Positions 17,400 through 24,045 of a stretch of DNA of 42,797 nt are shown here, piece by piece. How positions within the stretch are numbered: the stretch's first letter is position 1; each line of letters starts with the position of its first letter. Under the pieces are notes generated by a model. It had not been told where the DNA came from and did no database searches. It worked only from the letters and a program-made list of their open reading frames with translations. The stretch lies in contig CAZEUR010000007.1 in the NCBI GenBank assembly GCA_964515175.1, positions 1-42,797 on the forward strand, written 5' to 3'. The position numbers were made by a program, and so were the translations under genes. This stretch comes from CAIWGV01 sp964515175 (GTDB lineage: Bacteria; Pseudomonadota; Alphaproteobacteria; UBA7879; UBA5542).

Positions 17400-18251
17400 A
17401 TGAAGAGATATTATGGGAATCATCCCCTTCATCCTCTTGAAGCAGACTCATTCCCGACACGCCTAGATCCCTCAAAAGCAGTCCACAGACTTCTTGCTGA
17501 TTTAGCTGAAGAATCAAACCCTCACCTAGATGAAACCGTCGCTTTTCTTCCATTCCCTCAATCCCGAGAGGAAGAAGATCTCTTAAATATTCTTCTATTG
17601 GAGGAAATGGCCAAAGAAGCCGCCCCTCAAAATCAACAAGAAACTCTAGAATTTTTGCTGAATTATGGATACTTTGAAGAAAGGGGGCTTGAAGCACCAG
17701 AACAACCTTTAGCTTTACTGTTCCAGGAAGAAGCCCCCATGGTCACCACTACCGTGTTACCCAGTACCTCCTACACAGAAACTGTGAGTCATCTTAAAAA
17801 ACCCATTGAAGATAGGCTCATTGCTGAAGCAGAACAGAAAATTCGCGACGAGCAAGAGCAGATCAGACAAAAAGTTATTACCCAAGCAGAAGCAGCAAAA
17901 GAAGCTCCTTCTCCCTCTAAATCTAAAGGTAAAAAAACATCTTCCACTCCTTCTCAAGCAGCCGCAGCTGCAGCCCTTGCGCCACGAGAACTAACGGAAG
18001 ACGAGATAAAGAGAAAGGCAAAAATTTCTGTTGCGGTTCAAAAAGCCAAAGCCAGTGGAAAATTTAAAGATCTCCTTAAAGTACTCAACACGTTACGTCT
18101 AGAGGATAGAGAAGAGCGAAGAAGAGGCTCTCACCATGTGGTGGAAGGCGCAACAGGTCCTGTTACGCTTGTTCATCCTCATGGAGGAGACCGTCGCATT
18201 TATCCAGGACGCGTCCGATCAATCATCAGTAGACTTTCCAGTAAAAACTGA
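17400..18251 (+). CDS. Protein with HicA-like C-terminal domain
   Basis: The start is uncertain. AAGGA lies 9 bases before the ATG at 17400 (283 residues), whereas the longer starts at 17328 (TTG) or 17331 (ATG) have a poorly spaced site. There is no signal peptide. The N-terminal half is acidic and unrecognised; a charged helical stretch follows (IEDRLIAEAEQKIRDEQEQI), then a low-complexity Ser/Lys/Ala linker. The last 65 residues resemble HicA toxins, which fold like a dsRNA-binding domain: FKDLLKVLNTL, then RRGSHHVVEGATGPVTLV with the GSHH active-site histidine, HPHGGDRRIYPGRVRSII and the end. Typical HicA proteins are 60-90 residues, so this is a fusion. No HicB-like gene lies beside it. 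Whether it still cuts RNA is unknown. Confidence 0.7.
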   Translation: MKRYYGNHPLHPLEADSFPTRLDPSKAVHRLLADLAEESNPHLDETVAFLPFPQSREEEDLLNILLLEEMAKEAAPQNQQETLEFLLNYGYFEERGLEAPEQPLALLFQEEAPMVTTTVLPSTSYTETVSHLKKPIEDRLIAEAEQKIRDEQEQIRQKVITQAEAAKEAPSPSKSKGKKTSSTPSQAAAAAALAPRELTEDEIKRKAKISVAVQKAKASGKFKDLLKVLNTLRLEDREERRRGSHHVVEGATGPVTLVHPHGGDRRIYPGRVRSIISRLSSKN

Positions 18252-18328
18252 GGTGCAAAAAATACTCTTCCTGTCTTGCCTATTGTGTGATAAGTTTTAA
18301 GCGTTAATCAAATTATAGGAGATTTTAT

Positions 18329-18649
18329 ATGAGCATCATTCACGCCACCGACGCCTCTTTCAAGCGCGACGTTTTGGAATCGGATTTGCCTGTATTGGTT
18401 GACTTCTGGGCCCCTTGGTGTGGGCCATGCAAAATGCTTTCTCCTGTACTCGAAGAACTTTACCCTGAAATCCAAGACAAGTTCCGCATTGTAAAAGTGG
18501 ATGTGGATGAAAATTCTGCAACCGCTTCCTCTTATAACATTCGCACTATCCCCACTCTCATGATTTTTCATAAGGGCCACGCGGTGGATACAAAGATGGG
18601 ACTTCTTCCCAAAGCCAAGCTCAAAGAATGGGTTGAAGGCGCGGTTTAA
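18329..18649 (+). CDS. trxA: Thioredoxin
   Basis: This 106-residue thioredoxin is a cytosolic disulfide reductant. The active site is FWAPWCGPCKM with Cys31 and Cys34, followed by the cis-proline segment IRTIPTLMIF. The length is standard. TATAGGAG precedes the ATG. The flanking genes are a HicA-like protein and a toxin-antitoxin pair, so trxA appears to be a housekeeping gene surrounded by accessory ones. Confidence 0.97.
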   Translation: MSIIHATDASFKRDVLESDLPVLVDFWAPWCGPCKMLSPVLEELYPEIQDKFRIVKVDVDENSATASSYNIRTIPTLMIFHKGHAVDTKMGLLPKAKLKEWVEGAV

Positions 18650-18686
18650 GCCCATTCTTTACAAACCTCCCTTAAAAATGGTATCT

Positions 18687-18698
18687 TCCTCAAGAGGA
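18687..18698. promoter_or_regulatory. Short palindrome over the antitoxin ribosome site
   Basis: TCCTC-AA-GAGGA overlaps the GAGGAGAGG ribosome site of the antitoxin. It could be an operator for the RHH antitoxin or an mRNA element; the five-base arms make either only tentative. Confidence 0.25.
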
Positions 18699-18707
18699 GA
18701 GGTCATT

Positions 18708-18959
18708 ATGGTCGCAAAAAGTTTATCATCTAGCCGTGGAGATCAAAATCCAAAGAGTATTCGTATTACCCTTAAACCACAGCTATATAAAATGCTAACT
18801 CTTCTTAAAAAAAATAAATCTCAGTCTTTTTCTAAAATTGCGGAAGATCTTATGGAAGAGTCTCTAGAGCGTCAAGAAGACATTATCCTATCTCAAATTG
18901 CAGAAGAACGAGATCAGCCTTCTCTCAAAAGAATAAGTCACAAGGATGCCTGGAAATAG
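18708..18959 (+). CDS. RelB/ParD-like ribbon-helix-helix antitoxin
   Basis: This 83-residue protein is a putative type II antitoxin. The N-terminal strand SIRITLKPQLYKML and following helices (KIAEDLMEESLERQED) fit a ribbon-helix-helix DNA-binding domain, and the acidic C-terminus, including the stretch SQIAEERDQPSLKRI, would wrap the toxin. The open frame extends upstream, but GAGGAGAGG sits 5 bases before the ATG at 18708, which sets the start. It overlaps the toxin gene by 14 bases, the usual arrangement for such pairs. The exact subfamily is unsure. Confidence 0.8.
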   Translation: MVAKSLSSSRGDQNPKSIRITLKPQLYKMLTLLKKNKSQSFSKIAEDLMEESLERQEDIILSQIAEERDQPSLKRISHKDAWK

Positions 18960-19254
18960 CTCTTATTTCGCAGAATATCTTCCAGCCGCTGTTAAAGACA
19001 TAAAGACTCTATCCCCTCATATAAAGAAATTACTTGAATGTGCAATTGAGGAACGTTTGACCATAGACCCTATAGGGTTTGGAAAACCTCTTCAGCATAC
19101 TCTAAAAGGCTATAGACGTTTGCGGGTTGGGGATTATAGAATCGTTTTTCGAATTGAGGATGCAACAAAAACAGTTCTTATTCTTGCTCTTAAACACAGG
19201 AAAGAAATTTATGAAAAATTCATGTGTAGTCTTTTCACCTTCATAACGGTTTAA
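18946..19254 (+). CDS. RelE/ParE-family toxin
   Basis: This 102-residue RelE/ParE superfamily protein has the family signature at the C-terminal half: PLQHTLKGYRRLRVGDYRIV, then FRIEDATKTVLILALKHRKE ending in IYEKF. The conserved Arg, the GDYRIV strand and the HRKEIY end fit RelE-type ribosome-dependent RNases, though ParE gyrase poisons share the fold. About ten extra residues (MCSLFTFITV) follow the usual end. It is co-transcribed with the RHH antitoxin. The frame looks intact, so the module may be functional. Confidence 0.85.
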   Translation: MPGNSSYFAEYLPAAVKDIKTLSPHIKKLLECAIEERLTIDPIGFGKPLQHTLKGYRRLRVGDYRIVFRIEDATKTVLILALKHRKEIYEKFMCSLFTFITV

Positions 19255-19284
19255 GTCCACAATAGCCATTTTATGGAAGTAGAA

Positions 19285-21024
19285 TCACATCCGCTCCACA
19301 GGCTCAATGCCCAAGAGATTGAAGAGAATCAGCATCTGCTGTAGTGTCTTTTCACACAAAAACAACCGGAAATTTTTCACTTGCGCGTCAGGCTCTATCA
19401 AAACCGGACAATTCTGATAAAATCGATTAAAAGCCTGCGCTAATTCAAAAGCCGCTTCGCACAAAATATTAGGAAGCCTCTTTTCGTAGGCCAACTCAAT
19501 CAGGTCCGCAAATCGTAAAAGAACTATGGCCAAATCTCGTTCTTGCCTCAAAAGCGTCGGCACAGCCCCTTCAAACTTCGGCATTCCTCCTTTTGCAAGA
19601 ATCGCCTTAATACGCACCACAACATACAGCAAATAGGGGCCCGTCTTTCCTTCAAAACTCAGGAATTTATTCACATCAAATTGATAATTCTGCATGGGAT
19701 TATGCTGCAGATCCGCGAATTTAAGAGCCGCAATCCCCACCTTAAAAGCAATATCCTCTTCTTCTTCAAAGGTTAGGTCCTTGGAAACACCCACATCTTC
19801 CAATTTCTGCCGTGCACCCGTCACCAGAAGATCAATCAGTTCTTCTAGGCGCATAACACCCCCTTCCCGAGTCTTGAAGGGTTTACCGTCCGCACCATTC
19901 ATGGTGCCAAACCCGATAAGTTCCATAGGAATGTCATATCCCATTTTGTGGGCCGCTCGGAATACTTGCTCAAAATGCAAAGACTGCCGACCATCTACCA
20001 CGTAAATCATGGCCTCCGCCCCAAATGCATCCACCCGTTCTTCAATGGTCGCCAAATCCGTCGTGGCATACAAAAACCCACCATCGGACTTCTGCAATAA
20101 GAGCGGCGGAATTTCCATTTTATCGCTCTCTTCTGCCACGTCAATGATGAGAGCCCCTTCACTTTCCCTGGAAATGCCCTGTTTTTTTACTTTTTCAAGA
20201 AGGGCTGGAATCTTCTCCTGATACCGACTTTCTCCAAACCATTGTTCAAAAGTCACCCCCAGTTTTTCCAGCTGCGCCCGCAAGTCTTCCACGGATACAT
20301 CCACAAAACACTTCCACAGTGCCCGATATCCAGGGCGCCCCTGTTGCAATTCCATGGTGGCAAGACGCGCCCGATCCGCGAGCTCCTTATCTTCCTTACA
20401 GCGGGCTGAAATTTTGGGATAGAGATCCTCAAGATCTTTCAGAGTGGCGGGAGACTCTTCCGGATACGGTCCCATAAAGTCTTTTTGAAAATAAGGAAGA
20501 TCTGGAAACTTTTCTGACAACGCAATGATGAGCATCCCCATCTGTGTCCCCCAGTACCCCAAATGAATATCACCCGTCACCGTGTGCCCCATGTATCGGA
20601 AGAGTCTTTTCAAAGATTCCCCGATAATGCTGGACCGCAAATGCCCCACATGAAGGGGTTTAGCCACGTTAGGCCCCCCGTAATCCACAAACATGAGCTT
20701 GGAAACTGGCAGCTCTGGTTTTAAAGCCAGCTGCTCAAGGGATTCTTGCACAAAACTATCTTTAAGTTTGAAATTGATAAATCCAGGTCCCGCCACAAAA
20801 AGATCTGCCTGAGGGCATCGAGGATGAAGAGCCTTTATAATCTTTTCAGCTACCTGCTGCGGGGGTACACCCTGTTGCTTTGCAATGGGAAGAGCACCAT
20901 TACATTGGTAATCAGAAAGGTCAGGACGGTCAGAAAATTTAAGAGAGGCGAAATTGGGATGAAAATTCAACTCACAAAAAACATCTCGGACAATTTTTCC
21001 AAGTTGTTTTTGGACAGAACTCAT
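19285..21024 (-). CDS. argS: Arginine--tRNA ligase
   Basis: This 579-residue class I aminoacyl-tRNA synthetase charges tRNA-Arg. The N-terminal additional domain (about 1-85) recognises the tRNA D-loop. The HIGH-type motif is PLHVGHLRSS (His125-His128). The KMSKS region has the relaxed form seen in most bacterial ArgRS (GTMNGADGKPFKTREGG). The DALR anticodon-binding domain fills the C-terminus and ends LFNLLGIEPVERM. A strong GGAGG site precedes the ATG. It follows rpsD after 68 bases. In the same window a tRNA-Arg(CCT) is encoded. Confidence 0.97.
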   Translation of the reverse strand: MSSVQKQLGKIVRDVFCELNFHPNFASLKFSDRPDLSDYQCNGALPIAKQQGVPPQQVAEKIIKALHPRCPQADLFVAGPGFINFKLKDSFVQESLEQLALKPELPVSKLMFVDYGGPNVAKPLHVGHLRSSIIGESLKRLFRYMGHTVTGDIHLGYWGTQMGMLIIALSEKFPDLPYFQKDFMGPYPEESPATLKDLEDLYPKISARCKEDKELADRARLATMELQQGRPGYRALWKCFVDVSVEDLRAQLEKLGVTFEQWFGESRYQEKIPALLEKVKKQGISRESEGALIIDVAEESDKMEIPPLLLQKSDGGFLYATTDLATIEERVDAFGAEAMIYVVDGRQSLHFEQVFRAAHKMGYDIPMELIGFGTMNGADGKPFKTREGGVMRLEELIDLLVTGARQKLEDVGVSKDLTFEEEEDIAFKVGIAALKFADLQHNPMQNYQFDVNKFLSFEGKTGPYLLYVVVRIKAILAKGGMPKFEGAVPTLLRQERDLAIVLLRFADLIELAYEKRLPNILCEAAFELAQAFNRFYQNCPVLIEPDAQVKNFRLFLCEKTLQQMLILFNLLGIEPVERM

Positions 21025-21092
21025 GATTGACCTCCAGAAAAACGCAAGGGCCAGGCACGATCACGTACCCAGCCCCACGGTTAAGAACTCTA

Positions 21093-21707
21093 TTAACGAG
21101 AATAGAATTCGATTACTAAATTCGGTTCCATCTGAACGGGATATGGCACATCCATAAGCTTTGGCGTCCGCACAAATTTACCCTTCATGGACTTGTGGTC
21201 CACTTCTAGGTAATCTGGCACGCTCCGCTCGGAGGATTGCGTTGCCTCAAGAACGATGGGGATCTGACGTGATCTTTCCCGAACCTCAATCACATCGCCG
21301 TCTTTTACCTGGTAAGACGCGATATTCACGCGCTTTCCATTGACCTTGATGTGTCCATGGTTCACAAATTGCCGAGACGCAAACACTGTTGGCACAAAAC
21401 ACAACCGATAAACTACTGAATCTAGACGGCGCTCTAATAATTCAATAAGGTTCTCGCCCGTGTCTCCGCGACGACGTTCTGCTTCTTGGAACAGTTTGCG
21501 GAATTGTTTTTCCCCAATGCTTCCATAGTACCCCTTCAGCTTTTGTTTCGCTTGAAGCTGTACCCCGTAGTCCGTAGGCTTCTTACGGTTCTGCCCATGC
21601 TGTCCGGGCGCATAGCCGCGGGCATTGATGGGGCTTTTTGGCCGTCCCCAAAGGTTTACACCCAAGCGGCGGTCGATCTTATACTTCGTTTCTAAACGTT
21701 TACTCAT
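21093..21707 (-). CDS. rpsD: 30S ribosomal protein S4
   Basis: S4 is a 204-residue primary 16S rRNA-binding protein that nucleates 30S assembly. The N-terminus MSKRLETKYKIDRRLGVNLW, the central S4 RNA-binding domain (RLDSVVYRLCFVPTVFASRQ, then VNHGHIKVNGKRVNI) and the end LVIEFYSR are standard. AAGGAATG precedes the ATG. It is a stand-alone rpsD, not in the S13-S11-S4-alpha operon, which is the alphaproteobacterial pattern. Confidence 0.98.
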   Translation of the reverse strand: MSKRLETKYKIDRRLGVNLWGRPKSPINARGYAPGQHGQNRKKPTDYGVQLQAKQKLKGYYGSIGEKQFRKLFQEAERRRGDTGENLIELLERRLDSVVYRLCFVPTVFASRQFVNHGHIKVNGKRVNIASYQVKDGDVIEVRERSRQIPIVLEATQSSERSVPDYLEVDHKSMKGKFVRTPKLMDVPYPVQMEPNLVIEFYSR

Positions 21708-21778
21708 AATGCATTCCTTAATCTTAACTTAAGATTATACAGTGCGCCGTTCTCATTATTCTCTAAAGAACAGGGGAT

Positions 21779-21807
21779 ATTTACCTTAATTTAGCTTGGT
21801 TTGTCAA
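21779..21807 (-). promoter_or_regulatory. Candidate promoter of rpsD
   Basis: On the minus strand TTGACA (21802-21807) overlaps the stop of the upstream gene and is 17 bases from GTAAAT (21779-21784). Transcription would begin about 65 bases ahead of the rpsD ATG. A second TATAAT lies closer (near 21735) but has no matching -35 element. Confidence 0.5.
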
Positions 21808-22793
21808 GCTTTAATGAACTTCTGCGCCTCACGCAACAACAGGCGAGGGTGCAAAGAAGGAGGAAGCGTCTGGAGAAGCTCGATTTCAGCATCGCTTGCG
21901 GCCTTCTCAACGGGTTGCCCCAGCATTATATGAAACACCGCATATTTAAATGTTTGATCCACCCAATAGGATGTTACATCTTGGACCGTATCTAGAAAAT
22001 CTGTCAATTCCTTATTATGTTTATTTTTTTCCTCTATTACCTTGAGTCGCTGATAAAGCACCCCAAGATCCACAAGGAGGTCGTTTCCAGAGATTTCCCT
22101 CAATATGGCCTCCTTAAATTGCTGCCTCAATTGCTCCCTTAAGAAAGCCGCACCCCGCCCAGACACAATACCCAAATTCAAAACTTCTTGAATTTTTCTC
22201 AAAAACACCCTTGATCTATTGGCAGAAGCACCAACGGGCTTCTGTTTATAAGCCTCCCACCACGCGCCAACGGCCATGCTAATAATTTGACCTTCTTCCA
22301 CTTTAAAAGGAAGATTAAGAGCGTCTTGGAGGCTGTTAAAAGCTGGGACACTAGACCAAACAGTTACTTCCGTGGGCGGAAAGTAATTCCTTTCCTTAAC
22401 ATACTTCTCAATAATACCTGCAGCACTCACCCCTAAAAAAATTTTGGCCAACTTTTCTCTAGGCCACAAGTGTCCGTAATCATGATAACCCTCCAATGAC
22501 GGTCTAAAAAGTTTCTGGCCTGTCTCAGACGCCCTAAATGCTTCATTGGCTTCAAAGCTTGCAGGATAAGAATGGAGGAATACAGAATGTCCCTGAGGAT
22601 TTATAAAAAAAAGCCCTGTCCCTTTCAATTCTTCCAGGGCTTTTCTGCCCTCGGGACTCTTCAAAAAGAGCGCAAAAGAGTAAGTCCGATCCTCCATGTG
22701 AAGCCTTTCCAGATGACTTGCTGCCGCGGCAGCAGAATAGGCCATATTCGCCCCTAACCCCACAAAAACACAAAGAATAAATAAAAATTTCAT
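21804..22793 (-). CDS. Exported protein of unknown function, paralogue of the gene at 14521-15531
   Basis: This protein has 329 residues from the ATG at 22793. That start is chosen because it begins a clean signal peptide (MKFLFILCVFVGLGANMAYS) with AGAGGGG about 9 bases upstream; the open frame runs 42 codons further with no signal. After the cleavage region there is a run of alanines. It is homologous to the protein at 14521-15531: YSF, P-x-GR, GH, YP, a GHLWPREKLAKIF block, GAAFLREQL and HIMLGQPVEKAASDA match in order. The alignment is gapped but collinear. No catalytic motif is seen. It lies directly before rpsD, with that promoter inside its stop codon. The function is unknown. Confidence 0.75.
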   Translation of the reverse strand: MKFLFILCVFVGLGANMAYSAAAAASHLERLHMEDRTYSFALFLKSPEGRKALEELKGTGLFFINPQGHSVFLHSYPASFEANEAFRASETGQKLFRPSLEGYHDYGHLWPREKLAKIFLGVSAAGIIEKYVKERNYFPPTEVTVWSSVPAFNSLQDALNLPFKVEEGQIISMAVGAWWEAYKQKPVGASANRSRVFLRKIQEVLNLGIVSGRGAAFLREQLRQQFKEAILREISGNDLLVDLGVLYQRLKVIEEKNKHNKELTDFLDTVQDVTSYWVDQTFKYAVFHIMLGQPVEKAASDAEIELLQTLPPSLHPRLLLREAQKFIKA

Positions 22794-22965
22794 GGACTCA
22801 CCCCTCTCGGTCCAGTATAGATCATCATGAAATCTAGGGCTACCTATTATAAATGAGTTCCTCCTACCTGAAACACTGATATTGATTAACGCCCACCAGT
22901 AGCATTCGCCCTTCCTCATAAGATATTTTATTGAGAAAACCTTGGTTTTGTACTAAAGTGCCTCC

Positions 22966-24042
22966 ATGAGTGATTTGCGTCTTTTAAAAGAAAAAGCTTT
23001 AACCCAACTGGAATCCATCCATACCCTTGAGGATTTGGAAGCTTTTCGTCTGGAATTTTTAGGCAAAAAAGGAGTCCTCACGGAGCTTATGAAGGGATTG
23101 GGAGCCTTGTCGCCTGAGGAGCGCAGCCAACGGGGCGCTGATCTTAATGCCCTGAAAGAGTCAATCCTCACTGCGCTCTCTCATCGTCAGAAAACCCTTG
23201 AATCCCAGGCGCTCAATGAGCGCCTTAAGCGCGAAAAACTCGACATTACCCTTCCCGGTCGACCTGAAGAACCTGGGCGCATCCATCCCATCAGCCATAC
23301 CATCGAAGAAGTCATGTCTATCTTTTTGGAACAAGGGTTTACAGCGGAAGAAGGCCCCGATGTGGAAGATGACTTTCACAATTTCACAGCTCTCAACATT
23401 CCTTTTGACCACCCCGCCCGTCAGGAGCACGATACATTCTATATGACCGGCATGCTGGGAGAACAAGCAGCGGTTCTCCGCACGCACACGTCTCCCGTTC
23501 AGATCCGCACCATGCGGGAAGGGACGCCCCCCTTCAGAATGGTGGCCCTTGGCCGCACCTTCCGGGCCGATTATGATGCGACCCACTCCCCCATGTTCCA
23601 TCAGGTTGAGGGATTGGTGATCGACAAACATATTCATATGGGGCATCTGAAAAGTTGCCTCAGCGAATTCTTGAAACGCTTCTTTGAAGTGGAAGATTTG
23701 CCCATTCGGTTCCGTCCCAGTTTCTTTCCCTTCACAGAGCCCTCTGCAGAAGTGGATATTGGATGTTCTCGGTCAAAAGGAACTCTGAAGATCGGCGGAG
23801 GTGAAGATTGGATGGAAATCCTAGGCTGCGGCATGGTTCATCCTAATGTGCTCCGCAATTGCGGATTAGATCCCGAAGAATACCAAGGATTTGCCTTTGG
23901 CATGGGGATTGAGCGTATTTCCATGCTCAAATATGGAATTCCAGATCTCAGACTCTTTTACGAATCCGATCTCCGGTGGCTTCGGCATCATGGGTTCAGC
24001 ACCCTTCAGATTCCCTCCCCCCTTCTTGCAGAAAAGAGGTAA
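22966..24042 (+). CDS. pheS: Phenylalanine--tRNA ligase alpha subunit
   Basis: This 358-residue catalytic subunit pairs with PheT as an alpha2-beta2 enzyme. The N-terminal coiled coil (about 1-90) binds tRNA-Phe. The class II motif 2 region contains FRADYDATHSPMFHQVEG, with PSFFPFTEPSAEVDI following, and motif 3 is GFAFGMGIERISMLKYGI. The length is slightly above average. The ribosome site is weak. The spacer 22794-22965 between divergent genes contains a minus-strand TATAAT (22846-22851) for the upstream exported gene and a small AAAACC/GGTTTT repeat just before pheS, but no obvious leader peptide. Confidence 0.97.
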   Translation: MSDLRLLKEKALTQLESIHTLEDLEAFRLEFLGKKGVLTELMKGLGALSPEERSQRGADLNALKESILTALSHRQKTLESQALNERLKREKLDITLPGRPEEPGRIHPISHTIEEVMSIFLEQGFTAEEGPDVEDDFHNFTALNIPFDHPARQEHDTFYMTGMLGEQAAVLRTHTSPVQIRTMREGTPPFRMVALGRTFRADYDATHSPMFHQVEGLVIDKHIHMGHLKSCLSEFLKRFFEVEDLPIRFRPSFFPFTEPSAEVDIGCSRSKGTLKIGGGEDWMEILGCGMVHPNVLRNCGLDPEEYQGFAFGMGIERISMLKYGIPDLRLFYESDLRWLRHHGFSTLQIPSPLLAEKR

Positions 24043-24045
24043 CCC

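Noticed and set aside
22930..22965. A pheST attenuator before pheS
   Set aside because: There is a small AAAACC/GGTTTT repeat but no leader peptide with a run of Phe codons and no terminator hairpin with a T-run.
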